Under the pieces are notes generated by a model. It was not told where the DNA came from. It was given only the letters and a program-made list of their open reading frames with translations, and did no database searches. From assembly GCA_963768565.1 (NCBI GenBank), contig CAVYIO010000008.1, positions 124,001 through 188,000 of the forward strand: 64,000 nt of DNA. Direction: 5' to 3'. Position 1 is the first letter of the stretch; every line of letters starts with the position of its first letter. A program made the translations under genes and the position numbers. The stretch comes from JABDKH01 sp963768565 (GTDB taxonomy: Bacteria; Bacteroidota; Rhodothermia; Rhodothermales; JABDKH01). This document shows positions 40,810 through 50,781 of the stretch, one piece after another.

Positions 40810-43251
40810 ATGCGTCGCGTTAGAGGCACCATTTTGTCCATTTGGCTCGCAACGATCGCCGCCAGTGCGCTCGCGGAGCCACCAACTGCGGTCTCCGGTA
40901 CTATCACAGGCAGGGTCACGGACTCTGCCGGCGAGCCACTCGGCTCCGCGACCGTAGTCCTGTACACCACAGCCGACAACAACGTCGCGCGAGGTGCGGT
41001 AAGCGATGAGAACGGTGTGTTCGTTTTCAATGACGTCGCTGCAGCAGAATATCGGCTCAAGGTCTCGTTCCTCGGCTTCAAAGCTTTCGATTCGCAACCG
41101 TTCACCGTCGAAGCAGGACAGTCATACACCATGCCCACTATATCCATGGCGGCCGATCCCGTGGCCCTCGATAATGTACAGGTCGAGGGGGAGCGTGAGA
41201 TCGTTGAGGTTTTGCCGGACAAGACCGTCTTGAACGTACAGGGCAGCATCGCCGCCACGGGCAGCACGGCACTTGAACTCCTTCGCAAGGCACCTGGAGT
41301 CGTCGTCGACAACAATGACAACATTATTCTGAGTGGAAAGAACGGCGTCAAGATCTACATCGACGGCAAGCCGTCGCCACTGAGCACGGAGGATCTGGCC
41401 GCACAATTGCGCACGATGCAGTCGTCCGAGATCGATGCGATCGAGATCGTGACCAACCCGGGCGCAAAGTATGAGGCGGAGGGCAATGCCGGTATCATCA
41501 ACATCCGGCTGCGGAGGGACAAAAGTCTCGGCTTTAACAGTACGATCGACTTGTCGTACGGATATGGTAAGCGTTCCAAGTACGGCGCGAATTCGACGTT
41601 CAACTATCGAACCAGGCGCTACAACGTTTTCGGCTCGTACGGCTATCGCGGTGGCGAGGACGAGAGCTACATCAACCTGTACCGGATCCAGAACGACTTT
41701 TCTTTCGACGAACGTTCGGTTACCGAAAACACCGGGCCGTCGAATCGCCTGCGCATCGGAAGCGACATATACGTGGGGAGCAAGGCCGTTCTGGGCTTCC
41801 TTGTGAACGGCTATGTGAACGATCGAAATTGGTCAAATCGGAGCCTGACGCCGATCACGAATCTGGAAACTAACGAGATCGAGTCGCTGCTGGACGCACA
41901 ATCCATCAACGATGGTGTGCGTCGCAATGCCAGTTTTAATGTGAACTTGCGCATCGACAACGGAAGCGGAACCACGTCCAATGCCGACGTCGACTTCGGC
42001 ATATACGAGAACGGCAACGAGTCTTTTCAGCCAAACTTCTATCGTGAGCCGTCGAGCGATTCGCCGATTGGGGAAAACATCTTCAGCAGTCAGTCCCCCA
42101 CCGATATCTCGATTTACGCGGGCAAGTTCGATCATGAGAGACCCATGGCGGGCGGCAAGCTGGGAGTCGGAACCAAGCTATCACAAGTCACGACCGACAA
42201 CGTATATCGATTTTACGATATCGAAGGAAACGAAGAGATTCTCGACGTTGACCGGAGCAACGATTTCCAGTTCACGGAGACCATTGCGGCCGGCTATGCG
42301 TCGTTCACCGGATCCAGTGGCAGCGTCGAGTACAGCCTTGGCCTACGTGCTGAGTACACTAGCTCGGAAGGTGATCTGACCGCCTTCAAACCGGCTAACG
42401 ACAACACGGTGACACGATCCTATCTCGACCTCTTTCCGTCTGGAGGAGTAACCATCAAGCCGGCACCAAAGCACCAGTTGCGCGTGAATTATAGCCGGCG
42501 TATCGATCGGCCGAGCTATCAGTCGCTGAACCCGTTTGAATTCAAGCTGAGCGAGCTGAGTTTCAGTCGCGGCAACCCGTTCCTGCAGCCGCAGTACACG
42601 AACAACGTGTCGCTGACACATACGTATAACTACGTACTCAACACGACGGTCTCGTACAGCCACACGGACGATTTCTTCGCCCGGATATCCGACTCGACGG
42701 ACGTATCGCGGACATTCATCGAGTCGGTGAACATGGACTATCAGCGGGTGATCAGTGGTTCAATCAGTTACCCGGTGAGTCCGCTGCCGTGGTGGCGCAC
42801 GTATACGAGCGCGAGCGGATTCAACACACGCAACCGAGCTGACCTTGGCGAGGGCCGCCTCATCGACGTTCAGGCGACCGTCGTGAGCCTCTACCACCAG
42901 TCGACCTTCAAGCTACCTTCGGAGTGGTCGTTTGAGCTGTCGGGTTGGTACAGTTCACCGTCGATCTGGGGTGCAGTCTACAAGACCGATGCGAACTACG
43001 CGATCGATGTTGGGGTGAGCAGGGAGTTCTTTGGCGGCAGGTCGAAGGTGAAGGTAGCGGTCACCGACGTGTTTGAGACGGCGCCGTGGCGCGGCGTGCA
43101 GCGGCTGAGCGGCTTCTTCATTGATGCCTCCGGGGGCTGGGAGAGCCGGCAACTTCGCGTGAACGTATCGTATCTGTTTGGCAACACGAAGGTCAAGAAG
43201 GTGCGCCAGCGGAAGACGAGCACTGAGGATGAGGCGGGACGCGTGGACTAG
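40810..43251 (+). CDS. TonB-dependent-receptor-like protein with outer-membrane beta-barrel domain
   Basis: An 813-residue protein with signal peptide (TILSIWLATIAASALAE), then a carboxypeptidase-regulatory-like domain (residues ~30-110: ITGRVTDSAGEPLGSATVVL, SFLGFKAFD), a plug domain (TALELLRKAPGVVVDNNDN, KNGVKIYIDGKPSPL, IEIVTNPGAKYEAEGNAGII) and a large barrel. This layout is that of Bacteroidota outer-membrane receptors of the OMP_b-brl_3 kind. The substrate is unknown. The C-terminus ends in a lysine-rich tail (KVKKVRQRKTSTE), unlike the usual aromatic end. A bidirectional hairpin follows its stop. Confidence 0.85.
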   Translation: MRRVRGTILSIWLATIAASALAEPPTAVSGTITGRVTDSAGEPLGSATVVLYTTADNNVARGAVSDENGVFVFNDVAAAEYRLKVSFLGFKAFDSQPFTVEAGQSYTMPTISMAADPVALDNVQVEGEREIVEVLPDKTVLNVQGSIAATGSTALELLRKAPGVVVDNNDNIILSGKNGVKIYIDGKPSPLSTEDLAAQLRTMQSSEIDAIEIVTNPGAKYEAEGNAGIINIRLRRDKSLGFNSTIDLSYGYGKRSKYGANSTFNYRTRRYNVFGSYGYRGGEDESYINLYRIQNDFSFDERSVTENTGPSNRLRIGSDIYVGSKAVLGFLVNGYVNDRNWSNRSLTPITNLETNEIESLLDAQSINDGVRRNASFNVNLRIDNGSGTTSNADVDFGIYENGNESFQPNFYREPSSDSPIGENIFSSQSPTDISIYAGKFDHERPMAGGKLGVGTKLSQVTTDNVYRFYDIEGNEEILDVDRSNDFQFTETIAAGYASFTGSSGSVEYSLGLRAEYTSSEGDLTAFKPANDNTVTRSYLDLFPSGGVTIKPAPKHQLRVNYSRRIDRPSYQSLNPFEFKLSELSFSRGNPFLQPQYTNNVSLTHTYNYVLNTTVSYSHTDDFFARISDSTDVSRTFIESVNMDYQRVISGSISYPVSPLPWWRTYTSASGFNTRNRADLGEGRLIDVQATVVSLYHQSTFKLPSEWSFELSGWYSSPSIWGAVYKTDANYAIDVGVSREFFGGRSKVKVAVTDVFETAPWRGVQRLSGFFIDASGGWESRQLRVNVSYLFGNTKVKKVRQRKTSTEDEAGRVD

Positions 43252-43277
43252 AGGTGCACGGATCGTGGAGCAAAATA

Positions 43278-43313
43278 CAAGGCCTGACACCCGAAGAAAG
43301 TTGCCAGGCCTTG
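43278..43313. terminator. Hairpin between convergent genes
   Basis: CAAGGCCTG (43278-43286) and CAGGCCTTG (43305-43313) form a perfect 9-base-pair stem with an 18-base loop, between the TonB-type gene and the convergent lipoprotein gene. It is suited to ending transcription from both sides. Confidence 0.55.
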
Positions 43314-43349
43314 CTATCCGCACCTGAAGGAATTGGTCCGATCGTCGAC

Positions 43350-43865
43350 CTATTTGGCGCCCCGCCGTGAGCACGACTTGAACTGGAAGTCAAGCACACC
43401 GTTTTTTTCCTTCCAGACCGATGTCATCTTCATTGTCTCACCGTCGTCTTTGTGGTATTCCTCCTTGACGGGTTCAACCAGGATGAACGCCCCGTTCGCC
43501 ATCTCGTGCATCTGGAGTTTGGCTCGCCACGCGTCCAGATACCAGATGTCGCCGCTATCATCACCCACAATGGTTCCATCCCACGCCAGGAGGTAGCCGT
43601 TGTAGTTTGCGTTTCCTGAGGGTGTTTCGACCACGCTCGTAATCCATCTGTAGGATGCGGTTAGCTCTGCGTCCTCTCCAAGACATGGTAGATAGAAGTG
43701 ATCAGTTTGCGTGTCCTCCCAGATAATCACTTCGGTGCTTCGCTCAGCTTTCGCAAAGGCCGCTTCGGAATCTGATTCGTAAAGAGCCGTCGTCGGGAGG
43801 TCCGCGCTGCAACCAACAACGAGCAGCGTGAGTACTATCACCGACGCGATATTTCGTGTCACCAT
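43350..43865 (-). CDS. Lipoprotein of unknown function with structured leader
   Basis: A 171-residue protein from ATG 43865, which has an excellent ribosome site (AAGGAGG, 6 bases upstream). The signal IASVIVLTLLVVGC has a lipobox cysteine. The body contains two or three antiparallel strands (FYLPCLGEDAELTASYRW, YNGYLLAWDGTIVGDDSGD, AFILVEPVKEEYHKD). I recognise no family. Its most striking trait is the 5' leader, which holds four hairpins in 150 bases, suggesting control at RNA level. Confidence 0.65.
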   Translation of the reverse strand: MVTRNIASVIVLTLLVVGCSADLPTTALYESDSEAAFAKAERSTEVIIWEDTQTDHFYLPCLGEDAELTASYRWITSVVETPSGNANYNGYLLAWDGTIVGDDSGDIWYLDAWRAKLQMHEMANGAFILVEPVKEEYHKDDGETMKMTSVWKEKNGVLDFQFKSCSRRGAK

Positions 43866-44023
43866 GAGAATCCTCCTTCCGCATGCGTGCGGAATGTCAG
43901 GGTTTGTCTGTGGAAGGGCCTGGCGTCTGTGAAAGGGAGCCGGGCCTTTCCGCATCCCATTAAGTACAAGCAGGACAAAGTCCTGCGAGTTAAAGCCCGA
44001 ATTTTCTGTAGGGAGAAACCTAC
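43866..44023 (-). promoter_or_regulatory. Structured 5' leader of the lipoprotein gene, four hairpins
   Basis: Reading on the minus strand, four stems follow one another: 44008-44023 (GTAGG/CCTAC), 43970-43986 (GCAGGAC/GTCCTGC, loop of 3), 43912-43951 (13 pairs with two wobbles or mismatches) and 43877-43894 (TTCCGCA/TGCGGAA), the last ending right before the ribosome site GGAGG. There is also a 13-base direct repeat with 19-base spacing (plus-strand GTCTGTGGAAGGG at 43906-43918 and GTCTGTGAAAGGG at 43925-43937). I cannot assign it to a known riboswitch class; a translational switch, leader attenuator or binding-site pair is plausible. Confidence 0.45.
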
Positions 44024-44497
44024 GAGAATGCAGTGCCCTTGCGGCGGCCGAGGCATCCAATAGCCAGATCGCCGTGATCCGATCGCGGAGCGGACCTGTT
44101 CTGTTGATCGCGAAATTTCCGCCCCGTCATCACGCCCCCGGAGTGCGCTCGGAACCACGACTGTATTGTCGATCGACGAAGAGATCAAACTTAGAATTGC
44201 GGCGATGCACCGGATTGCCAGGTGTCATCCGTCTAGAGTCGCGCCTTCAGCGTGAAGCTAGCGGAGTCGCACACGCACACGTAAGACAACATCGCGCTCG
44301 TACAGTGTGGTGTCGTCGCGGACCCTCGGCCGGTTCGGGCATCCGACGTCCGGTCCCGGCGACTGGCGGATCTTTTGCGCATACGGGAAGTTTTGCATGC
44401 TCGTCAAATGCGCGCCCTCCCCCCTCCCACGTGTCGGTTCGGAAGAGAGTTTCGTGCGCAAAGAGCGACACGCAATCTATCCAGAGCACCAGTTGAG
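44024..44497. other. Intergenic gap before the RND exporter gene
   Basis: About 470 bases of the 632-base gap between divergent lipoprotein and exporter genes. The region should contain the exporter promoter. I could not identify a convincing -35/-10 pair, repeat or gene here. Confidence 0.4.
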
Positions 44498-47038
44498 ATG
44501 CAGCCCCTCTTTCGCAGGCTAACACCTCTGTTTCGCTTCATTATCAACCACCCGGTGTGGATTCTGGTTGGAGCGATCGCGCTGACGGCCCTCAGTTTCT
44601 CGTATGCGACTCGGCTCTCCATCGAGGGCGACATCTCTAAACTGATCCCGGAGGACTACGCCAGCTACAAAGGGCTGCAGAGAGTTCGTGAGTCCGTCGG
44701 TGGTGGAAGCCAAAACGCCCTGGATGTCATCATCGAGAGCCCATCATTCGAGGCAAACAGGGCATTCGCGGAGACCTTGATCCCGCGGGCACTGCAATTA
44801 GATGACAGTGTTACCACAGAGCCGCTGTTTGTCAACGTAGAGTTCAGGCGTGATACCGAGTTCATACGGAAGAACGCCCTGTATTTCACGACATTCGACG
44901 AACTCGATCGTTTGCAAACGTACCTGCGGGATCGCATCGAGGAAGAGAAGCTGAAGGCCAATCCGTTTTACTTCGAGCTCGATGACGAAGAAGAGGAGGA
45001 CTCGACGTCGACCGAGGAGGAATTCCGAGAGGCGTACGACGAGATTGTAAAGAAGGAGTATCCGATCTCGGACGACAGCACCACCATGCTGGTACGCTTC
45101 TACCCGAATGCCGTGCGGACGGATCTGAACATCGTCGAGCGGACGCACGAGAGCCTCATGCAACTCATCGAGGATCTCCAACCGAAGTCGTTCCACGCAG
45201 AGATGGAGACGATGACGGGCGGCAGTTTCATCCACGAAAGCAATCAGATTCGACTGATCACCCGCGACATTCGATCATCGTTCGGGGTCGGTGCATCATC
45301 CTTGCTTGCGGTTGTCTTACTGTACTTCTTTTTCAAGTCGTACCGAGCGCGAGCAGGCAATCATTTTGATCGCCGGATTTTCGTGGAGGAACTCCTGCGA
45401 GTGGGAGTTGCCGCACTACTGCTGGGTATCCCGCTCCTCATGAGTCTTAGCTGGGCGTACGGCCTCGCGTACCTGACCTACGAGAAACTGAATGCCCTCA
45501 CGTCACCTCTCGGATTAGTTTTGTTTGGGCTGGGTATCGATTTCGGTATTCATTTCTACGCGAGATACGTTGAAGAGCGAGGCGAGGGACAGACGCCGGC
45601 CGAGGCGGCCATGGAGACCTTTCTCAGCACTGGCCAGGCTATCACGGTTAGCGCCATGACGACGGCGGTGGCGCTCTACGTGCTCACACTGGCTGATTTC
45701 CGCGGCTTCAGCGAATTTGGCTTTCTGATGGGATCCGGCGTTCTGTTCGCGTTCGTAGCGATGATGGCTGTGCTACCGGCGATGATTATTGTGTTCGAGC
45801 GGATTCGTGTCTTGAAGCTCGACGCCACCCGTGCTCCCGCCACAACTTCTGCGGGTACGGTGAGGCGGTTTCCGCTTTCCCGAACGCTGCTGGTCACCTG
45901 CGCCGCCTATGTCCTGCTTTCGCTTGTGCTGGCACCGCAGGTGAGCTTCAATTACAACCCGGGGTTCAGCTACCAGAGAGAGTACAACAAGAAGAAGGGT
46001 CGCGTGATGCCTTCGTCGGGCAGACAGTCGCCGGCCATGATCGTGACGGACGAGCGCAGCGAGATCGCCCCGCTGATCCGGGTGATTCAGGACAAGATCC
46101 GTTCGGACACGCTATCGCCCACGATCGGCGAAATCGAGTCCCTGCAGGATCGCGTTCCACTCGACTCCGTGGCGCAGCAAGAGAAGCTTGCGAGGATTGC
46201 CCAGATCCGCGAGTTGCTCGACGACCCGTTTATTCAAAACGAAGAGTCGGAATATCTCGATCTGTTGCGGGACGCGACGGAGACACGCGAGGCGCTTTCG
46301 ATCAACGACGTGCCGGACTACTTGAAGCGCAGCTTTACTACCAAGACGGGCGAAGTCGGAAATCTGATCATGATCTACCCGGCATTTGCCGTGTCAGGCG
46401 GACGCGCGTCGATCGCATTTGCCAATGATGTTCAGTCATTCGTCACGGAAGACGGAAAGACGTACTATCCCGGGTCCACGTCGCTCGTGGCTGCGGAGAT
46501 GATCCAGCTCATGCAGCGCGAGAGTCCGCTCATGATTGCACTTACGTTTCTGATCATCCTGGTCCTGATGCTCGTCAATTTCCGATCGGTGTCGTGGGCC
46601 CTGCTTGCGCTGGTCCCGGTCGTGGCGGGTATGCTATGGATGCTGGGGACCATGGTCCTGCTGGGGATTCAGCTCGACTTCTATAATCTCGTCATATTGC
46701 CGGCGATCCTGGGCATCGGCAACGACGCGGGCGTGCACATCGTGCACCGATTCCGCGAGCTGGGTAAGGGCTCGATCATGGACGTGCTGCGTTCGTCAGG
46801 TGAACACGTCGTCATGGCATCGATCACGACGATGATCGGATTCGGGGGATTGCTCATCTCCATGCACACGGGTATCTCGTCGATTGGCAAGCTCGCGGTC
46901 ATTGGCATCAGCGCCACGATGATTGCCGCTGTCATCCTGCTGCCCGCGCTGCTCCAGTGGCTTGAGGATCGGGGAAGCCTGCCGGTGGATCATTCCGGAG
47001 ACGGTGCAGACGAGACGGAAGTCCCCGCGAAGCCGTGA
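44498..47038 (+). CDS. RND/MMPL-family exporter (HAE3-like)
   Basis: An 846-residue inner-membrane protein; I chose ATG 44498 (MQPLFRRLTPLF), because residues upstream do not look conserved. It has two halves, each with a large periplasmic loop and a block of about five helices after one N-terminal helix. Sterol-sensing-like helices are seen in TSPLGLVLFGLGIDFGIHFY and VILPAILGIGNDAGVHIVH, with the family aspartates. HAE3/MMPL proteins export lipids or hydrophobic compounds using the proton gradient. There is no membrane-fusion or outer-membrane partner nearby. It converges with the second TonB receptor gene. Confidence 0.85.
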   Translation: MQPLFRRLTPLFRFIINHPVWILVGAIALTALSFSYATRLSIEGDISKLIPEDYASYKGLQRVRESVGGGSQNALDVIIESPSFEANRAFAETLIPRALQLDDSVTTEPLFVNVEFRRDTEFIRKNALYFTTFDELDRLQTYLRDRIEEEKLKANPFYFELDDEEEEDSTSTEEEFREAYDEIVKKEYPISDDSTTMLVRFYPNAVRTDLNIVERTHESLMQLIEDLQPKSFHAEMETMTGGSFIHESNQIRLITRDIRSSFGVGASSLLAVVLLYFFFKSYRARAGNHFDRRIFVEELLRVGVAALLLGIPLLMSLSWAYGLAYLTYEKLNALTSPLGLVLFGLGIDFGIHFYARYVEERGEGQTPAEAAMETFLSTGQAITVSAMTTAVALYVLTLADFRGFSEFGFLMGSGVLFAFVAMMAVLPAMIIVFERIRVLKLDATRAPATTSAGTVRRFPLSRTLLVTCAAYVLLSLVLAPQVSFNYNPGFSYQREYNKKKGRVMPSSGRQSPAMIVTDERSEIAPLIRVIQDKIRSDTLSPTIGEIESLQDRVPLDSVAQQEKLARIAQIRELLDDPFIQNEESEYLDLLRDATETREALSINDVPDYLKRSFTTKTGEVGNLIMIYPAFAVSGGRASIAFANDVQSFVTEDGKTYYPGSTSLVAAEMIQLMQRESPLMIALTFLIILVLMLVNFRSVSWALLALVPVVAGMLWMLGTMVLLGIQLDFYNLVILPAILGIGNDAGVHIVHRFRELGKGSIMDVLRSSGEHVVMASITTMIGFGGLLISMHTGISSIGKLAVIGISATMIAAVILLPALLQWLEDRGSLPVDHSGDGADETEVPAKP

Positions 47039-47047
47039 CCCGGCACG

Positions 47048-47064
47048 GTCGCCTGGGCGGCGAC
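47048..47064. terminator. Hairpin between convergent genes
   Basis: GTCGCC-TGGGC-GGCGAC makes a GC-rich 6-base-pair stem in the 46-base gap between the RND exporter and TonB receptor stops. It may end both transcripts. Confidence 0.45.
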
Positions 47065-47084
47065 TGAACCCGGTGTTCGTGTGC

Positions 47085-49157
47085 TCAGATACCGGACTTG
47101 CGTCCTGGCAACGACACGTCGAGACCGAAACGAAAGGTCCGTCCCGGCCCCGGAAGCCCTGGTTGTGGCAACGTGAGTACGTCCGAAACGTTGTCGACGC
47201 GGCCGAAGACTTCTGTAACGACCCGGCCGGTGGTTAGCCGATATCCACCGCGCACATTGAAGGCCACTGACGTTGCGAGTGGGACTAATGAGTTGCTTTC
47301 GTCGAGTCCGTACGCACGCCCCGTATACAGGGACTGCAGAAGTAGTGAGAAGCCCGAACGTGAGTTGTATCGCAGAGTGCCGATCCCCAGCCACTCAGGC
47401 GTCTCGATCGCTTGCACCGTCTCTCCTGCGTTAAATGTCTGAGCTCGCACCCATGTGACGTGACCTGCGAGGGTAAGTCCGGCAGCAAGACGGCCCCGTC
47501 CGACGATCTCGACACCCACAGCCCGACCCCCAGCTCGGTTGATCCGCTGTCGTCGAGCCCGCTCTTCATCAGGAAGGAGTACGAAGCGCTGGTCAATCGT
47601 GTCATACGAACGCTCAAAGAACACGACCGACTCGCCCTCAAAGCGCCGGGTCCGTATCTCGAGACCGGTTTCAACCATCACTGACGACTCCGCCTCAAGC
47701 TCCGGATTCAGGAGGAATCGCCCAAGCGCCTCACCGAACAGCTCGCGCATTGTCGGGAATCTCGTTTTCCGGCCGGCTGATAGTCGCAGCGCAGTGCGCT
47801 CATCGAATGCATACCTCAGGCCCGTGGTAACACTCACGGCCATCTCAGGATTGCGGGCAGGCTTGTCGCCGGTTACAGGAGTCGCGGAGCCGTCGAGGCT
47901 TCCTCCAATCTGCCACATGAGACGCCGGGTCGACTGCCACTCGTATTCCGTACCCAGACTCCAGATGTGCTGACCGAATCTCAGGTCTGCCGCATCTGGC
48001 TGCAGCGACCCTGCCGGGTCGCGGGTATAGTCGGCCTGGACGTGCCGCGACGTCAACAGGTTTAGTGCGAGACGAATCGTGCCGCTACGAACCGGCTGAT
48101 GAAGAACAAAGCGTGCACCAGCGGTACGATCTCTGTCGTCCTGTCTGTTAACCAACAACGCGTACCCAGCAGACTCGTACTGCTGAATGCTCTGGGCGAA
48201 GCGACCAAGCCAGATTGCTCCACGAACGTGCGCTCCACGGCCGCCAACCGGTACGTCAGTTCCGACGATCGCCATCGAGTTACGACGGTACGGATAGCGC
48301 CAGTATCTAACTCGAGACTGGTCGGGGTCCAGATGTCCTTCGGGCGCAACACCTTGCTCTGCATCGACATGCATCAGTGTAAATCCAATGCGGCCACCGT
48401 TGCCAAGACGACGCGTCACCCGACCGAAGACGTCCATCAATGCACGGTCGGTGTTTGTCCGTCGGCCGGTCCGGAGCTGGCTGAAGGCTAGATTGTGATC
48501 GGTCGGAAGGGTGAGACCGCCGCGACTGCTGTAGCCCACACTGAGGCCATAGTCCACCTCGCTCACACGGGAAAGCTGCGTTAATCGACCCTGAACCAGG
48601 CCGGCCGATCCCGCCGCAACCTCGAGTTCTGATAGGCCGCCCCCGTTCGAAACCGTACGCGGCTTGAGGTCGACGCTGCCCCCGATGGTGTTAGCCCCGT
48701 GCAATACAGATACTGCACCTTTCGCCACCACAATCCCACCGATGACATTGGCGGGCATAAGCGAAAGGTCAAATCGGTTATCCCACGGGACACTCAACAG
48801 CGCACCGTCGAAGAAGACGGCCACCTGCCGCTCTCGCGCACCGCGCAGATAAACGTGCGACTCGCCCCTGGAGTTGGTCTGCACGTGCGCGGCCGGAATG
48901 AGTCTGATGATCTCGTCAGCGGAAGACGCATCGGCCAGGGCAATACCTGCAAGTGGTAAACGCTGCAGAGTATTCGGGGCCCGCTCACCCCGCGGCACGT
49001 CGACGACGACGATCTCGTCCAGGGCATATGTCCTCAACGAATCCGGTGAAGAGGTCGCGTCCTGAGCGCGGACCGAATCCGTGACGAGACAACCCACTGC
49101 CAGGGCAATGGACACGATCCGAACTACGGCCTGCGACAGATCCTCAGGTGCTGGCAT
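47085..49157 (-). CDS. TonB-dependent receptor
   Basis: A 690-residue receptor from MPAPEDLSQAVV, which gives a signal peptide (IVSIALAVGCLVTDSVRAQ); the frame extends to 49229. The TonB box region is near YALDEIVVVDVPR, the plug has LADASSADEIIRLIPAAHVQ, ESHVYLRGARERQVAVFFDG and VLHGANTIGGSVDLK, and the barrel ends in aromatic FRFGLDVSLPGRK. No carboxypeptidase-regulatory domain is present, unlike the gene at 40810, so it is closer to classical siderophore/cofactor/vitamin receptors. It is divergent from the xanthine dehydrogenase genes with a 205-base spacer, so it could share their control, but its ligand is not known. Confidence 0.9.
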   Translation of the reverse strand: MPAPEDLSQAVVRIVSIALAVGCLVTDSVRAQDATSSPDSLRTYALDEIVVVDVPRGERAPNTLQRLPLAGIALADASSADEIIRLIPAAHVQTNSRGESHVYLRGARERQVAVFFDGALLSVPWDNRFDLSLMPANVIGGIVVAKGAVSVLHGANTIGGSVDLKPRTVSNGGGLSELEVAAGSAGLVQGRLTQLSRVSEVDYGLSVGYSSRGGLTLPTDHNLAFSQLRTGRRTNTDRALMDVFGRVTRRLGNGGRIGFTLMHVDAEQGVAPEGHLDPDQSRVRYWRYPYRRNSMAIVGTDVPVGGRGAHVRGAIWLGRFAQSIQQYESAGYALLVNRQDDRDRTAGARFVLHQPVRSGTIRLALNLLTSRHVQADYTRDPAGSLQPDAADLRFGQHIWSLGTEYEWQSTRRLMWQIGGSLDGSATPVTGDKPARNPEMAVSVTTGLRYAFDERTALRLSAGRKTRFPTMRELFGEALGRFLLNPELEAESSVMVETGLEIRTRRFEGESVVFFERSYDTIDQRFVLLPDEERARRQRINRAGGRAVGVEIVGRGRLAAGLTLAGHVTWVRAQTFNAGETVQAIETPEWLGIGTLRYNSRSGFSLLLQSLYTGRAYGLDESNSLVPLATSVAFNVRGGYRLTTGRVVTEVFGRVDNVSDVLTLPQPGLPGPGRTFRFGLDVSLPGRKSGI

Positions 49158-49362
49158 CAAGACTGGAAATGTGAAGTCGACGGCGTGCCGGTGTATGACG
49201 ACGGTGCCCACCGGATCCTGAGCAGACAATGGACCACTGCGCCGCCCCTTTGGACTAACTTGCCTACGGGATGGTTCTTGTGGAACTTACCATAACCAGT
49301 ATCATCGAAAAATAAAGACTCCGGGATGGGAGCGCGCCCACTCCCCCGCCCCTTGGCTACCG

Positions 49363-50781
49363 ATGACAACACCGCTGCATTTCTATCTGAACGACCAGGA
49401 GATCGTTGCTACTGAGCCGCGCGAAACATCGGTGCTCGATCTTCTTCGAAACACGCAGCGGCTTACGGGAACGAAGGAGGGTTGTCGCGAGGGTGACTGT
49501 GGCGCTTGCGTGGTGCTCGTTGGCGAGTTGGGTGACGACCACATCCATTACAAGGCCGTCACATCCTGCCTGATGCCGATCGGTCAACTTCGGGGCAAAC
49601 ATCTCGTTACGATCGAGGGCCTCAATCAGGAGGATCTCTCTCCGGTGCAGCAGGCGATCGTCGACGAAGGCGCGTCGCAGTGCGGGTTTTGCACTCCGGG
49701 AATCGTGGTGTCACTGACGGGCTACCTGTTGGAACACGATCAACCCGTCACGATCGACGGTGTGAAGACGGCACTTGGCGGCCACCTGTGTCGATGTACC
49801 GGCTACCGGTCGCTCAAGGCCGTTGCGAACCACCTGCAAGAGGCACAGAGTGGCGAGAACGGTGTCGGACCCCACGTTCGCAGCGGATTGCTACCTGCGT
49901 ATTTCGAGCGCATGCCGGAAAGGCTCAGGTCGATGGTCCGGAATGCCTCTCCGAATGGACAGACCTCAGCCGATGTCTACATCGCAGGAGGCACCGACGT
50001 CTATGTCCAGACCGACGGCGACTTCGCGGATAAGCGCGTAGCCGTACTACACGGCCTCCCCGAAATGGAGGGTATCATTGAGACAGACGGCGCGATCGAC
50101 GTGGGTGCCCTGACGACCTTCGAGGATTTCGGTCAACATCCGGCGGTCATTGGGATGATTCCGGATATCCAGGCCTACATGTTTCTCATCGCCTCCCTCC
50201 AGATCCGCAATCGCGCCACGCTCGGGGGCAACGTCATCAACGCATCGCCCATCGGTGACATGACCATTCTGTTTCTCGCGCTGAGAGCAGAATTGTCCCT
50301 GAGCAACGGTACTTCTTCCCGAACCGTGCCACTGCCCAGTTTCTATCACGGATACAAGGAACTTGACAAGTCACCCGATGAGGTCCTCACTCGAATCCGA
50401 ATCCCAAGACCGACAGCTAATACCCGGATCAACTGGGAAAAAGTCTCAAAGCGCAAGTGCCTCGACATCGCGTCCGTGAACAGCGCGATAACGATTCGTG
50501 TTGACGACGACCGAATCGTCGAAGCATCGCTAGCCATGGGTGGCGTAGCTCCGATACCGAAACTCCTTTCAGAGACGTGCGATTATCTCGTAGGCAAGTC
50601 GGTGTCGGCCGAAACGGTGCTCGGGGCTGTCGCGGTCACACAGCGAGAGATCAGTCCCATTAGCGACATCCGCGGTACGGCAACCTACAAACGACTGCTG
50701 GCGCGGCAAATGATCCTTGCCCATTTCGTTCGACTGTATCCCGAACACATCCGTCTCCATGAGTTGTATGAAGCACGTTGA
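49363..50781 (+). CDS. xdhA: Xanthine dehydrogenase small subunit (2Fe-2S and FAD domains)
   Basis: A 472-residue protein. The N-terminal part has two 2Fe-2S sites: CREGDCGACVV with a further cysteine in TSCLMPIG, and QCGFCTPGIV with CRCTGYRS. The C-terminal part is a FAD domain of the molybdenum hydroxylase family with AGGTDVYVQTDG and ATLGGNVINASPIGD. The subunit passes electrons from the molybdenum centre to FAD and NAD. The next gene overlaps by 14 bases, so they are translated together. This fused FeS-FAD layout matches XdhA of bacteria such as Rhodobacter rather than the three-gene E. coli set. Confidence 0.9.
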   Translation: MTTPLHFYLNDQEIVATEPRETSVLDLLRNTQRLTGTKEGCREGDCGACVVLVGELGDDHIHYKAVTSCLMPIGQLRGKHLVTIEGLNQEDLSPVQQAIVDEGASQCGFCTPGIVVSLTGYLLEHDQPVTIDGVKTALGGHLCRCTGYRSLKAVANHLQEAQSGENGVGPHVRSGLLPAYFERMPERLRSMVRNASPNGQTSADVYIAGGTDVYVQTDGDFADKRVAVLHGLPEMEGIIETDGAIDVGALTTFEDFGQHPAVIGMIPDIQAYMFLIASLQIRNRATLGGNVINASPIGDMTILFLALRAELSLSNGTSSRTVPLPSFYHGYKELDKSPDEVLTRIRIPRPTANTRINWEKVSKRKCLDIASVNSAITIRVDDDRIVEASLAMGGVAPIPKLLSETCDYLVGKSVSAETVLGAVAVTQREISPISDIRGTATYKRLLARQMILAHFVRLYPEHIRLHELYEAR

